The notes: a model not told the origin generated them from the sequence alone. A DNA stretch of 64,000 nucleotides from Jacaranda mimosifolia (GCA_018894105.1 CM032120.1:29596710-29660709), one strand, 5' to 3'; positions 1 to 12,400 are shown, counted from the first letter of the stretch. Made by a program: numbers and translations.

Positions 1-955
1 CTTAGCATTTTCTTTTCTTTTTCCCTACCAAAATCCTTGAACCAAACAGTGTAGAAGTTTGAATACTATGAAAAGGAGAAATCTATGTACCTTTCATTTC
101 AATCCACCTTGCATGTGGAAACCTAGTTCTGTTCATCAATGGACTTCGCATGTAAAAATTGTATGTAATATGGAGCAATCACTTGGTTTAAGATTGAACT
201 TTTTTAAGCTGTTAGTTTTGAGTTTGGGAGAATCTATTCTTTATCGTTGGCATGCTATCATAAAGTAACTAGTGAAATTTCATAGATTCTTGATCCTTTA
301 GTTCTTTATCAAACTTGAATGTTTTTTGCTTTGAGACTTGAAAGATATATATATATATATATATAAATATCTTCTCTTTTTTATACTTATTCTGCTTGTA
401 ATGAATGGTGAGCAATCAAGGCCTCTAATTAGGTAATAAAAAGTTGTATATCTGTATAGACTGTTTTAGCCTTTAAACCAGCCTCCCATGTGCAGCATGA
501 AATTCTTCCACGGGTGCATTTATTTCTTCTTGACCTGTGAGACTGTGATAGTGAAATGCCTGATTTTCTCGGGCACTTAACCTTTCTTTTGCTTTTAGTA
601 GGTAGTTCTTGGTATCAACAATAAATTATCTCTAATTAGTGTAATCAGCTGAGAATGTCATACTATCGCCAGTGAATATGTATTATTATACTGGATAATC
701 CAGTCTTGTTCTCTTGTACGCTCTTTTCCAAGATGTGCTCATCTTGGTTCAATAAGAAAAACAAAACTCTGATTACAGTGACAAATTAGAAAAAGAAGGC
801 ACAAAATCCTAAATGAGGGGCAACTTAGGAACAAACTTTTTGAATTGTTGCATTACCTGTTTATTTATACATAATTTTCACAGAAACTGTTTTGTCCAAT
901 TAGTCTATCTTTTCATACAATTATGCTAAGCCCAGATCAACAATTCAACATACAG
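1..955. other. Probable intron of the gene ending at 1118
   Basis: No exon is convincing here. The stretch is AT-rich, carries an (AT)n microsatellite at 345-365 and ends in a pyrimidine-rich tract and an AG just before the exon at 956. I infer that it is the last intron of a gene beginning left of the window. A short open frame at 59-268 resembles no family I know. Confidence 0.4.
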
Positions 956-1118
956 ATTTACAGGAGAAACGCAACCTGGGCTGCTGGCTTGCAAGGATGC
1001 TGCAAAGAGATTGATTGAATTGGGATTAAATTTTACTCCGATTGAAGATGCTGTAAGGGAGACAGTGTTTAGCCTTAAAGCAAAAGGCTTCCTGGGGCAG
1101 GAAAAGCCATCATCTTAA
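956..1118 (+). CDS. Last exon of a CCR/DFR-like NAD(P)-dependent reductase (partial)
   Basis: The exon encodes about 53 residues and ends with TAA at 1116-1118. It begins after an AG at 954-955; a second AG at 962-963 keeps the same frame. The C-terminal pattern 'AAKRLIELGLNFTPIEDAV' followed by 'ETVFSLKAKGFL' is typical of the extended short-chain dehydrogenase family that includes cinnamoyl-CoA reductase, dihydroflavonol reductase and tetraketide pyrone reductase. Members use NADPH to reduce CoA thioesters, ketones or aldehydes in phenylpropanoid or sporopollenin pathways. The Rossmann fold and the YxxxK active site would lie left of the window, so substrate cannot be judged. Family assignment comes from the C-terminal helix alone and is moderate. 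Confidence 0.6.
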
Positions 1119-1829
1119 GATCTTTATTTTTTTTCATTTTTAAAGTTGGAAACTTAAGCATCTTTTAGTTGTTTATTTGATATCATAATGAACCGCAATA
1201 AACTAAATTTTCTTTTGAAAGTAGTGCAATTGATTTCATCACAGTCTTTATCACTTATCCTTGCTTTTGCTGTTAGCTAAGGATCCCAAAGCTGTGCTAA
1301 AGCTTATCAATAGAATAATATGAAATAAATCCAATTACTGTACACTATGCAGTGATTCATGTGCATGATTTCTGACTCAGTGCCACTGGGGCAATGTTGT
1401 TTTTTGAAGCCCTGATGGAGTTCAAGAAATTCATGCAGAATCACCATACCTTACCATTTTGTCATGATCTGCAACTTGAGGGGCATAGCCCTGAACGAAT
1501 CCAAGAAGTCGTTTTAGAATAATATAGTCAAATTACGAAGGGAACAATTTCCCATGGCAAGAGCAGAGAATGAATGAATGGCTGAGTTAGCAATAAGAGA
1601 TTAATAGTAAACTCTGTCCATTTTGGTGTTTGTTTGGTTTGTTAAACTCAGCAGTTTAACCTTATTCCAGGCACGTGAGCAAGGGGACCTGAATGGGTGT
1701 CTTTTGTTTAAGTTCTTGTCACCCAAAACCAGGCAACTCTTGCTAAAATATAAATGTCGTGTTACACTCTGTTAGCCTGGCTTTTAGTTTGTTAAGTCCT
1801 TTTCTTCTCTTAATTTCCCTAAAAACAAC

Positions 1830-1868
<39 letters not shown>

Positions 1869-2153
1869 TTCTTGGTGTTTGAAAAGGAGGATTAAAAAGG
1901 GGTTAAGAGGAGTGGGGAAGATGATGCACATGGAGTGCTGTTGGGTTTTATGAGAGAGAAATGAAGATAAAGACGTGCAGTTCTAATCATGGAGGTTCTT
2001 CTGGCATTCCATGTGCTTCTCTCCTCTCGGCCCACTTTCACATTATTTTACAAACACCCTTCCATCTTCTGTCCTAGGGATAGAACAATCTAACACTTGT
2101 ACTTTCTATACATAATATAATTTCTTCTATACCTCTCTCACTCTGTTTCTCTG
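1119..2153. other. Intergenic region between the reductase and START genes
   Basis: It holds the likely 3'UTR of the upstream gene and the 5' flank of the START gene. No coding exon is visible. The two short open frames near 1743-1953 are opposite-strand readings of a microsatellite and its flanks. Confidence 0.6.
1831..1868. repeat. Compound (TA)n(GA)n microsatellite
   Basis: About nine TA units at 1831-1848 run directly into about ten GA units at 1849-1868. It lies roughly 360 bp upstream of the START gene ATG, in probable promoter DNA. Confidence 0.95.
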
Positions 2154-2160
2154 TATAAAA
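2154..2160 (+). promoter_or_regulatory. Candidate TATA box of the START gene
   Basis: TATAAAA follows a pyrimidine-rich CT stretch and lies about 65 bp upstream of the ATG at 2225. The spacing would leave a 5'UTR of only about 30-40 nt. This is inferred from motif and position. Confidence 0.5.
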
Positions 2161-2224
2161 TCTTCTCCCATATGCATTACTCTCAATCTTAAAACAATTC
2201 CATAAACGTTGGAACGTGCACAAA

Positions 2225-3326
2225 ATGCGTAGCAGTCCTTCCACTTGCAGTAGATCCTGGTAACTAAATCGACAACTTTATATTTGGTTTAGTACTGTTT
2301 ACTATAGAAAGTTATGTTGATGGTTGATTTGTTTGCATTTGTTGTTAATTATAGGTCTATAAGTGAGGATTCTTTGAGAAGATATGTGTTCCACGCGAGT
2401 GAGAATTGCATCCAGGAATTGCTTTCGGCTTCGGACTCCAACAGGGCTGAGAGCATCACCATGAATGATGGCTGGAAAGTGGTTGCTATGGACAATGGGG
2501 TGGAAATATCCAAACGCAGATCCGGGTCGTTCCACACGTTTCGCAGCCGGTGGGTGCTCAAATCAGTCTCACCCCAGCAGTTTATGACAGTGGCCAATGC
2601 TATCGATGCTGCAAAGGTAAGCAACTTTAGGATGTTTCTTGATTCTTCCTTTACTCAATTTGATTGGTTCAATGTATTAACAGGAATGGGATGGTGATTT
2701 AGTAGAAGCCAGGTACATAAAGGACCTTGATGAGAACCTGAGTATCATCAGGCTAAGGTTTGGAGAGAAATCCAAGCCTTTGTTCAGAAACAGAGAATTC
2801 ATAGTCTACGAAAGACGGGAAGCTATGGATGATGGAACTCTGGTAAATTAATTATTCTCATCAAACCTCACAAAAGATAATGTTTCAGTTTAATTGAAAT
2901 AACATTAGTTTTTGTGGTCAGGTAGTGGCAGTGGCTTCTCTTCCAAAAGAGATAGCAGCTGGATTACATCCTAAGCAAAACAAATCCATAAGAGGGCTAT
3001 TGCTGCAATCTGGATGGGTTGTTGAGAAGCTTGAAGATGATTCTTGCATGGTTACTTACATAGCTCAAGTAAGCATAATTTATATTCATTTATTTATTTA
3101 TCTATTCAAAAAAAAAAAAAAGGAAAAGAAAAGAATTTTAAGCTATATTAGAAAAATTGGACAGATTTTTCTAATTGTTTTATTATTATTATTTTTTTTC
3201 TCCCAGTTGGATCCTGCAGGATGGCTGCCCAAATGCTTTGTGAACCGTTTCAATACAAAACTGGTTATGATAATTGAAAACCTTAAAAAGCAGGTGCTGG
3301 CATGTCCCACTAGTGGTGGTACATGA
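2225..3326 (+). CDS. START-domain lipid-binding protein, complete, 5 exons
   Basis: Exons 2225-2259, 2355-2616, 2684-2842, 2922-3068 and 3207-3326 join in frame (723 nt, 240 residues). Every intron is GT-AG and every junction keeps phase; the first splits a Trp codon (TG|G). The whole protein looks like one StAR-related lipid transfer domain. Visible features are 'DNGVEISKRRSGSFHTFRSR' near residues 55-75, 'EWDGDLVEARYI' at the exon 3 start, 'LFRNREFIVYERR', and a C-terminal helix 'GWLPKCFVNRF' followed by 'LVMIIENLKK'. That layout is normal for the START fold, whose deep pocket holds a lipid or sterol. No signal peptide or membrane segment is seen, so a cytosolic single-domain protein is inferred. 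It is not of the HD-ZIP type. The ligand is unknown, and a longer 5' exon cannot be excluded. Confidence 0.8.
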
Positions 3327-4668
3327 TTATGACTATAAAAAAGCGAAAGAAAAAAAAAAAAAAAAAAAAAAAGAGTTATTAATATCTTACAATGAATTAA
3401 TGAACCAAATATATATTTTACCTTTCATGATTATCTCCATTTCATTAGTCTTAACTTTACCTTTTATCTGTGATGAGTTCTTTTCTTTTCCCTGGTTGCA
3501 TCTGTGATGACTTCGTGGCTTTACCACAACTTTGGATTTATACTCAGTCTACGAACTAATTATCTCCTAATCCATCCATTTTTATCACATTCTCTAAACT
3601 TGAAAAAAATTGACAGTAGTAAGTGTACTTGGTCGGATTTTAATGATTAATATTCACCGAAAAATTAGAATTTCTTGTCATAACAGCGGGAAGTGATGAA
3701 AAAGATGACGGAAATGAAATTCAGAATTAAATATAAATGATTGTTACAAAATCAAGCTTTTTATGGAAAATGAACAATAATATAATTGTAATTATGAAAG
3801 TACGGAATTTCAACATTTTCAAAATGAACAATAATACAATTGTACGTAATTATGAAAGTGATTATGAGCTCAATCTTGCTTTATAAGCTCAAATTTGATT
3901 TATTTACATATATATACACATAGTCATGTCAGTTGTGGAGAAGAAAAGTTTTTATAATTTGTTTCCTTCCTATTATATATATAAATATATCTTCTTCTTT
4001 TTTTTTTGGTTGCTTTTTTGCCTATTTCGCGTGTGTGCCATTGGAGGTAAAGTTGCTAGTACACATTACATTTAAATTTTAAACTCGTTAGTTATGAATA
4101 TTTATATTATTTATTATATTGAAATACCATTTACCAACATAAAACATTATTATGAAACATAAACTAACGACTACATTGGTAGGATTTCAACTAACATAGT
4201 CTTGTATATAAACAGTTATGGGCAGGTATCAATTTAATATTTTTGTCCCTTGCAATAGAAAGAAATAAAGACACAATAAGATAGGAGTACAATATTTAAT
4301 GTATAAGTTCAATTAAGTGAAATTAAATTTTTTATTTAGTTGAACTCATTAAGAATGATTTTTATTGATTCGTCGGAGTATTTGCCTTTGTTTGGTCGGC
4401 AGGAAAATTATGTAATAAAATGTTTTTTTGTTATTATTATTATTAGAGAAGAAGGAGGTAAGATTGAAAGTCAAAATTTGGATTTTGGGTTGAAGCCAGA
4501 GCCAAAGTACGAAGTATGAACATTACTGTAATAAATATTAATTTTGTTTGTTAGTGTTGAGACATGATTTTTCACAATATCCAATAATAATTGATAATTA
4601 TTTATACATTTCCTGGTGTATTGATTGAATCTTTTGCTAAAAAGAAAAGGAAAAATGGTTTCTCTTAA

Positions 4669-4699
<31 letters not shown>

Positions 4700-4947
4700 T
4701 AAACGTCACTAGTGTTAAAATAAAAAATAACAATGTGCCATTTTTATTATGAAGGAAACTAAATTCTATGCTCACTGTAATTTGTAAAACTAAAATTGGC
4801 TATATGTGATAAGATTATGGAAAAATTACTAAAAAGATTTTTAAATAATTTTTTTTATCTAAAAACTCCATGAAATTATTTCTGTTCGAAAAAAAATTAT
4901 TTCACCCGCTTTTCAGTTCAAAAAATCTATCTATTAACTTTTGCTTT
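3327..4947. other. AT-rich intergenic DNA
   Basis: It starts with the likely 3'UTR of the START gene, including an A-rich tract at about 3346-3372. The rest is AT-rich with an (AT)n microsatellite at 4669-4695. I see no gene or recognisable element. Confidence 0.6.
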
Positions 4948-4950
4948 ATT

Positions 4951-5421
4951 CACTACAAAAAATATATTATATTAGTGATAAAATAATAAGTGACAATATA
5001 AAAATTGTCACTAATGGTATGTATTAAATGACAATAATTTTTATTTTATCACTAATAATATTTTTTAAGTGACATAATTTTTGTTTTGTCACAATATGAC
5101 TCATTAGTGATAAAAACTAATATTTTAGGTTGTCACCATTAATAATTAATGACACTTTTATGGTGACAATCTAGTGACAATAAAGATTGCCACTATAATT
5201 TGTGATAAAAATTTTATTGTCACTAAGTTGCCACTGTATGTGTATCATTAATTATCAATGGTGACAACTTAAATACTATTATTATTTAGTTTGTAAAAAC
5301 TATTAAGGTAACAAAACAAAATATTTTATCATCATATATATATATATATAAATATAATCAGTGACAATTTTTATATTGTCAGGCATTATTTTGTCATTAA
5401 TTTATCTTTTTTCCTATAGTG
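4951..5421. mobile_element. CACTA-type MITE, 471 bp, TSD ATT
   Basis: The left end reads CACTACAAAAAATATA. The right end, reverse-complemented, reads CACTATAGGAAAAAAG, giving the CACTA terminus of En/Spm transposons at both ends. A 3-bp ATT duplication flanks it exactly (4948-4950 and 5422-5424), the size expected of CACTA elements. The inside holds many short direct and inverted copies of GTGACAAT and ATTGTCACTAAT, resembling subterminal transposase-binding repeats. There is no open frame, so it is non-autonomous. Confidence 0.88.
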
Positions 5422-5424
5422 ATT

Positions 5425-6511
5425 TTGGATTAAATTATTCTTGAATTATATATTAAGAAATTTTTTATTTGCTGGTATCCAATATTAAATTAATTTTGTT
5501 TACCATATGCATGTATTTGTAGTAAATAATTGTACAAAAGTTACTGTGTGAGCTTGAGAATTTTTGGTCTTTTTGTTAATTAGTACTTTCAAATTTAAAA
5601 TCTATAATTGTTCCTACCACTACAAATTATATATAATCTATACTATTATCAAACAAAATATTTTGTCTCTAAAATGAAAATCATTACATGCGCTTTTAAC
5701 AAAATTTACCTTTTAATTCATTTTCTGTAAGATAAATACATAAAAATAATATTAAGAACGGAATTGAAAATTTAAGTATATTAATAAATGTAGTTATTAT
5801 ATTAATTTTTAAATATATCAAATTTGTCCTTTTATTTATCTTGAACGTTTAAATAAACCGAGATAATTATATGTAATTATAATATAATATCCAGATGACC
5901 ATCAACGCACTCAAGAGCTACCATTATTTCTCCTGTACGGTCCATATACTCAGAAATTCCCAATATATATGTTTATCGTATTTTTTGTTTTCATATATTT
6001 TTTAGAGTTGATTAATTTCTAAGGTGCATAACAATTGAATTTTTCATATGATTACAATTATTATCATATTTATTATTTTTCTATTAAATTGAAATCTGTA
6101 CACAAGATGAACATATAATATTATTCATAATATTGATATTCTATATATATCGAAAATGAGAAATATGATGCTTTTAACTACATAAATAGTATTATATTGC
6201 TTAAAAAATATTTATATGCATGAAAATTACGTGCGGCTACTAGTAATTAAAATGAAATCATGATTGTACAAACCATTCTGACCAAGCAAAAGGAAAAAAA
6301 TATATATTAAAAAAATTTATTAAATTTTTTAATCTAAGAAGTCAAGTTAATTTAGATGAAAAATTAAATGTTGGACTTTCCAGAATGAAGAGATAATGAA
6401 ATGAAATTTTGGGTTAAAATTATTTTGATGAGTTGTTCACATAAAAGTTTAATTTAAGAAATTTTTAGCAACTTGTTCTAAGATTATCGAATACACAACC
6501 TTGACATATTT
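5425..6511. other. AT-rich intergenic DNA
   Basis: Between two MITEs. No coding region, RNA gene or recognised repeat was seen. Confidence 0.55.
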
Positions 6512-6514
6512 ATA

Positions 6515-6983
6515 GGGCTAGTTTGGTTCGATTTTTGAGTTATCTCATGATTATTTATCTTGTGATAATTTGTGTGATTATTTATTATTGTGTGATAGTT
6601 TGGCTTATATGATTATTTTTATATGGGTCCACATGATTGTTGATTGTTGTGTTTGGTTCAACACTAAATCATCTTGATTGCACCTGTCAAATTACCTTTT
6701 TCTTCCTCACTCAAATATAAAAATTCCTTATTTGTCTTCCTCTACAATAATAATGGTTGATTCCATAATTTAAGGATAAATATATAATTTCAAGATAAGA
6801 GCAAATCCATGGATAAATAAACTCATGTGAGTGGCAGGCTAATTTATTGTTCATCTTACACATATAAATGCGGGCTTGAGGTATTAATCTAGACCTGAGT
6901 GTTTATTATTATTTCAATCAAATAAATGATAAGGTGTGATAAAAAAAAAATATCATGTGTTATCATTCCAATCAAACTAGCCC
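6515..6983. mobile_element. MITE with GGGCTAGTTTGGTT terminal inverted repeats
   Basis: The left end GGGCTAGTTTGGTT pairs with the right end, whose reverse complement is GGGCTAGTTTGATT (13 of 14 match). ATA lies on both sides (6512-6514 and 6984-6986), suggesting a 3-bp target duplication. The GGG...GTTTGGTT terminus is common in PIF/Harbinger (Tourist-like) and some hAT MITEs. The 3-bp duplication favours PIF/Harbinger, although ATA is not the usual TTA/TAA. The inside is AT-rich and non-coding, with repeated TGTGATAAT-like words. Confidence 0.75.
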
Positions 6984-7520
6984 ATAATGTATTAGTAAGC
7001 TTGCTACAATTAATACACTTATTAAATTTTTATAGGATAAAATAAATAGAGTATTTATTTACTTTTTATATGCTACTAATAATTTTTAATATATTTAAAG
7101 TATTTATCTAATTTTTTATGATGAGTGAAAGAAAAATACTAAGAAGAAAAAAGGGTAAACAATTGGACAGAAAAATATTACAAAAAAATAAAATTTAGTA
7201 GTTCTGAGGTTTAAAAATTAATAATGAGAGTATTTTAGGAAGATCATCCGATCAAAAGTAGTAGGTGCTTAATATATTTATAATATAGATGATTAATAGG
7301 ATTTTCTTGAAGCTTCAAATAGAACTCTCCACTTTTGTATTTAAATAAGACTGTTGTAATAAATTATCCGCAATGTACTAGTGCGTTAGAAATTTTTAAG
7401 TTCATACATAAGTTGCATTATTAATAGTCGTATGTTCTTTTAGAATTTTAGATCAAAAGTGATTTTGTAATTCAGTAATTATATATCATTATTGTTATTT
7501 AAATTTTATGTCATTTCCTT

Positions 7521-8044
7521 TGATGGTGGTAATTAATGAAGATATGGCAAAAGACCATTCTATCCATGGGTTTTATCCAAAATGTTCAAACAGGACAGGA
7601 TCCACATCTTTTTTATTCGGGTTGGATCATGACCCAGATGAGCTCGACTTGATCTGATTCATGACCCGATTTATGGGTCGTTGATCAATCGAGGATCTGA
7701 CCTACAGTAACTTGCCACCTCAATTCTTACAGACAAGGACAATTTGACACCTATAAAGGGGAAGGCACACGGTAGCAAGTCATGTTATCTTTACTCACTC
7801 TTACTTGGGTTCTTATCCTTACTTTGAGCTCACATCTGATCACCTCAGCATCAAACTATCTTAGGCATTGGAGGGCCTTAGTTGAGGAAAATCTCAACTA
7901 GCATAACGTGCGTTCTTGTGGTCAAGTCAGAGATCCATAATCACTCGTGCGGATCGAGATTCGGGTCGAGGTCGAGGACCAGAATAGGGATAATTTTGGG
8001 AAGACTGGATTCGAGGTCTTGGCCTTAGATTTTGAGCTGCATTA
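7521..8044 (+). repeat. 5' LTR of element A
   Basis: The 524-bp LTR begins TGATGG and ends CATTA, where the other copy has CATCA. A TATAAAG box at 7752-7758 is the likely Pol II promoter. The 3' copy has the same box as TATAAAAA at 17581. Confidence 0.92.
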
Positions 8045-8045
8045 G

Positions 8046-8064
8046 TTGGTGCTGTCTGTGGGAA
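8046..8064 (+). other. Primer binding site of element A
   Basis: TTGGTGCTGTCTGTGGGAA sits one base after the LTR. It matches the site at the same place in element B (TTTGGCGCCGTCTGTGGGAA) apart from C-to-T type changes in the two CG steps, as expected from decay of methylated cytosines. The priming tRNA is not identified. Confidence 0.75.
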
Positions 8065-8099
8065 TTCTGATTTGATTCATCAATAGCAAGAGCCGACAG

Positions 8100-9600
8100 T
8101 TAGTTATGGATAGAACTCCAGGATGAACCATGGACACTCGCATCCCCATATCGCTAATATCCCCGTCAGCACCTATCTCACCCACTTCCCCCACGCCACC
8201 CTCCATTGCCATACCTCAAAGTACCCAAGCAAAACTTAGACAGGGGACGATGGCACTAGACCCCAATGGAGCTCAGATAGTGCAACTTTGTAGGAGGACC
8301 TGGAATAGTTAGTTTATGAGATGAGCCAGAGGTTTTGGGATGAACATGAGCATAGAGCTTGATTCGCGATGGCACCTCATGTTCAAGTGACCCCCATGCC
8401 CGTGAATTGCCCCTTATTTCAAGATAGAAGGTTGGGACCCTCGCTAGCCGAATGGGTGCAAGGTTTGAGAATTTCAAGGGAAAGGAGATGGCAAACTCAG
8501 ACGAGTTGGGAAGTAAGGCAGCCTGTAGGCCAAGTTACATGTCTAATGTTTATAGAAAGGAAAAAGTGTCAAGGTTGGAACTGCTGACATTGAACATGGA
8601 AGATCCCTTTCAGAAAAGATCCTAACCCTCACTTTCGAGGGAAGAGGTCAATGAGATCAATGACCAGGTCAAACAATTGAGCAAAAAGATAGATGAACTC
8701 AAGATGAAAGGACCTCAGTATTACAGATAAAAAAATAAACTTGTCGTTTTCTGTCGAAATATTAGCTGAGTCAGTGGCCTCACATTTTAAGCTTCCAGAT
8801 TTGCCAAAATACGATGGGAGCAAGGACCTGTAGTAATATGCCACAGCTTTTGAGAATATCCTGAACTTGTATGGACAGTCAGATCTATGAACTCCAGAAC
8901 TTTTTGTGACGACGTTGAGTCGAGGAGCTCAAGAATGGCTTATAGGTCAGGTCCTTGGGATGATTGTGTCTTATGACCAGCTCATAAGGAAATTTTTGCA
9001 CCAATTTGCTAGTAAGAGGAAGTCTAAGAGGTCTGCCACCTATTTGTTCACCATAAGGTAAAGGGAAGACAAGACCTTGAGGGGGTTCATGAACAGGTTT
9101 AACAACAAGATGCTTGAGGTGCAGGACCTGCGTATTGATATGATCACTAGCATCCTCATTAACGGGCTCAAGAGGGACACTTAGCTTCGGCTCTTGCTAG
9201 GGAACCTCCAGAAGATAGGGAGCAATTAATGGAGATGGCTCAATGCTATATCTATGAGGAAGAGATCAACGCTATGAAGGACCATGAATGGACCAAAAAT
9301 GCTCCTCGAAGATCTAAAAAAGATCAGGGATCTCACAAATCTCGATCTGAAAAAGATCACCACTGCTTTTCACCCAGGAAGTACAACCATTATGCTTCTC
9401 TAAACACCATGAGTTCCCATGTGCTTATGGCCATTGAGGGGTCTAAAATATTGAAGTTGCCAAGAAAGATACGAGATACGCCGGTAAGGCGAAACTCGTA
9501 AAAATATTACCGCTTCCACAAAGACCAAGGGCACGACATAGAGGACTACATTCAACTAAAGGATGAAGTAGAGAGGCTCACAAGGCAGGGATACCTGAAG
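8100..9600 (+). pseudogene. Gag remnant of element A
   Basis: A proline-rich N-terminal segment (about 8130-8310) is followed by a recognisable Retrotrans_gag core (about 8760-9230), read across stops. The core includes 'QEWLIGQVLG', 'SYDQLIRKFLHQFASKRKS' and 'LRGFMNRFN'. At about 9510-9600 the C-terminal nucleic-acid-binding motif is visible as 'YYRFHKDQGHDIEDYIQLKD', in which positions usually Cys are Tyr. Gag forms the particle and packages RNA; this copy has several in-frame stops and shifts and cannot yield full-length protein. Confidence 0.85.
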
Positions 9601-9870
9601 GAGTTCACGCTAAGGAATCCAGGTCCAAAGGGCAGGAGCCCAAAGGGGATCACGGGAAGAAGAGAAATCGATCCAAATCTCGTAGTTGGTCCCGTAGCAG
9701 TGAGAAGAAGGGCAAGGAGATCGTAAACAACCCCCGTGGGGGACAACTTGCTGAGGTGGGGGGTCATATACATGATAATATGAGGGCCAACCTCAGGAGA
9801 CTCGCATAGTACAAGAAAGAAACATGTCAGGTCCATCAGGAACTAGGTAAGTCAGAAGAAAATAAATCCT

Positions 9871-10595
9871 ATGCTGAATATTGCTAACCAGTCCGCAATC
9901 ACTTTTGATGATAGGGACTCTCAAGGGGTGGTTGGTCCACAAAATGACCCCATGGTCATCACGATGGACATAACCAAATTTTCAGTACACAAGGTTTTGG
10001 TGGATAATGGGAGCTCGGAAGATATCATATTTCTAAAGGTCTTGAAAAGATAGAGCTCACGCTCACTACGATCACTCTAGTATACCCCTCCTGGAAAGGA
10101 TTTGGAAGGGCTGAGGTCACACCCATAGGGACTATTGACCTTCCAATATCCTTGAGAGTAGAACCTTGCCGGAGGACACTCATGTTAAAGTTCTTGGTCA
10201 TAGATGCCACATTTGCATATAATGTGGTGTTGGGAAGACCTGGATTGAACCAATTCCAGGCAGTGGTCTCAACTTTTCATTTGAAAATGAAGTTCCCAAC
10301 GAAAAGGGGAATAGAAGAAGTACGTTGCTACCAGAAAGAGGCGAGAGAATGCTACCACATATCTTTAAAAAAAAGACTCAAGGCAGAGAGTTCGGGGTTG
10401 AAGAGAGACAGCTTGGGGTCGAAAGGGAAGAAAACAATTATCACCTCAGTTGAAGACATTACTAACTTAAACCCTCAAAAGGAGAACAAAAAAAGGCAAG
10501 TGGATGAGTGCATAATAGAACCAGCATGCGGGTTCAAGGAGATCGAGCTAATGCCAGAAGACCCAAGCAAGGTGACAAGGATTGGACCAAAATAA
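9871..10595 (+). pseudogene. Aspartic protease region of element A
   Basis: The core 'VLVDNGSSEDIIF' (about 9995-10035) holds the catalytic Asp in a DNGSS context; in many Tat proteases this reads DxGSS. After a stop near 10053, the C-terminal half continues as 'VIDATFAYNVVLGRPGLNQF' (about 10200-10260). Retropepsin would cleave the Gag-Pol precursor. It is broken by a stop and a frame change. Confidence 0.82.
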
Positions 10596-10859
10596 CCCTA
10601 GAACTGGAAATCTTAACTATTGATTTCCTGAGAAAGAATGCTGATGTTTTCGCCTAGAAGCCTTCGAATTTTGAAGGGATAGATCCCGAGGTGATAGTGC
10701 ATAGACTGAATGCAGATCCCCAGATAAGGCTCGTTTAATAGAAGAAAATGAACCATGGGCGATGAAAATTTAGATCATAGAAAATGAAGTTAACAAGCTT
10801 TTGGAGGTAGAGTATGTCATCGAGATCCAGTTCATGAAACGGCTCTCAAACGTGGTGGT

Positions 10860-12024
10860 TGTGCCAAAAATAGAAAGAAGGTGGAGAATCTGCACAGACT
10901 ATTCAGACTTGAATAAGGCCTGCCTGAAGGATCCCTACCCCTAAGCCTCAAATTGATGTGTTGGTATATTCAACAGTAGGATGTGCTCTGTTTAGCATGA
11001 TGGATGCCTTCCAGGGGTATCATCAAATTTTCATGGCAGAAGAGGATAGAGATACAACAACCTTCGTCACTGAGAAGGGAATATTCTGCTACAATATCAT
11101 GCCCTTTGGGTTAAAGAATACACGGGCAACGTACCAGAGGCTAGTGAACAAAATGTTTAAGGACCTGATCGGGGTAACTATGGAGGTATACGTTGATGAT
11201 ATGTTAGTTAAGAGCTTGAATGAACTCGATCACTTGATGCATTTGGGAGAAGCCTTTGCTATTATGAGGAAATATAGGATGAAGCTTAACCCGACAAAGT
11301 GTACCTTTGGGGTCAAAAGAGGAAAGTTCCTAAGGTACTTGGTTAGCAAATGCGGGATAGAAGCTAATCCTGAAAAGATCAAAGTAATAACCGACATGAG
11401 CTCGCCTAAATTAGTGAAGGATGTTCAGAAATTGATAGGGAGGATCGCATCCTTAAACTAGTTCATTTCGAGGTCGGTGGATAAAAATATACCTTTCTTT
11501 AAAGTTTTGAGGAACACGAGGAACTTCCAGTGGGATGATAAATGTGAGAAAACATTTCAAGATCTCAAGGAATATTTGGCCTCCCTACCTTTGTTGGTAA
11601 AGCTTGCCTTTGAGGAGCCCCTATACTTGTACTTGGCAACCTCAGAGCATGCAGTGAGCTCAATGTTAATTCAGGAGGAGAACACGATTCAAAAATCAAT
11701 GTATTATGTGAGCAAGGTGTTACAAAGAGCTTAAAGCAGACACCTAGAGGTCAAGAAGCTTGCTCTAGGTCTTATAGTGACAGCTAGAAAATTAAGGGCC
11801 TATTTCCAATCTCATAAAATTATTATTCTGACTAACCATCCATTGAAACAGGTTCTTGCTAAGTCGGATGATTCTAGAAGGCTGGTTAAGTGGGTAGTAG
11901 AATTGGAAGAATTCGACCTGGAGTATCAGAGCAGGAGCTCCATAAAGGCACAGGTTCTAGCACTAGCAGACTTTGTGGTCGAGATAGCTGGACATGACCC
12001 AAGCTGGATAAAGAAACTTGGATG
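10860..12024 (+). pseudogene. Reverse transcriptase and gypsy RNase H of element A
   Basis: The fingers region is frameshifted (about 10860-10957). The palm then reads clearly from 10958: 'MMDAFQGYHQIFMAEEDRD', 'MPFGLKNTRATYQRLVN' and the catalytic box YVDDM with both aspartates (about 11190). 'KLNPTKCTFGV' and 'GRIASLN' follow, then a TAG. The connection and RNase H segment continues in the same frame with further stops ('FFKVLRN', 'LYLYLATSEHAVSSML', 'NHPLKQVLAKSD'). A 6-base duplication near 11960 makes QVLALADF out of the usual QVLADF. The box is intact, but the gene is not. Confidence 0.92.
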
Positions 12025-12400
12025 ATGCATGCCGATGGATCAGCTACTTCCCAATTTAGATGAGCCAAAATTTTCTTCAAAGGACCCGGGTCGTGGAGCT
12101 CGAGTTCACGGTTAAGTTAGCCTTTAGGGTCACCAACAATAACTCTGAGTATAAGGCGATGGTCATAGGGTTGAAGGCAGCAAAGCGCATGAACATTGAA
12201 AAGTTGAATGTCTATATTGATTCTTATCTTGTGGCACTTCAAATCAAAGAGACATTTGAGACCTAGGAAAAATCTATGATGAAATACCTAAAAAAGGTAA
12301 AGGAGCTCATGACAGGGTTTATATTTTACCAAGTGCAGCAAATCCCAAGGGAGGAGAACGAGAGGGCTGACGCTTTGGCTAAGTTTGGCAGTTCAACTAA
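12025..12400 (+). pseudogene. Second (archaeal-like) RNase H of element A
   Basis: This separate RNase H starts at 'HADGSAT' (first Asp, about 12030). It continues with 'AFRVTNNNSEYKAMVIGLK' (Glu, about 12150), 'VYIDSYLV' (Asp, about 12220) and 'IPREENERADALAKF' (last Asp, about 12370). A frameshift and a TAG interrupt it. Two RNase H domains in one Pol are a defining feature of the plant Tat lineage, in which an archaeal-type RNase HI was acquired next to the gypsy one. Confidence 0.85.
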
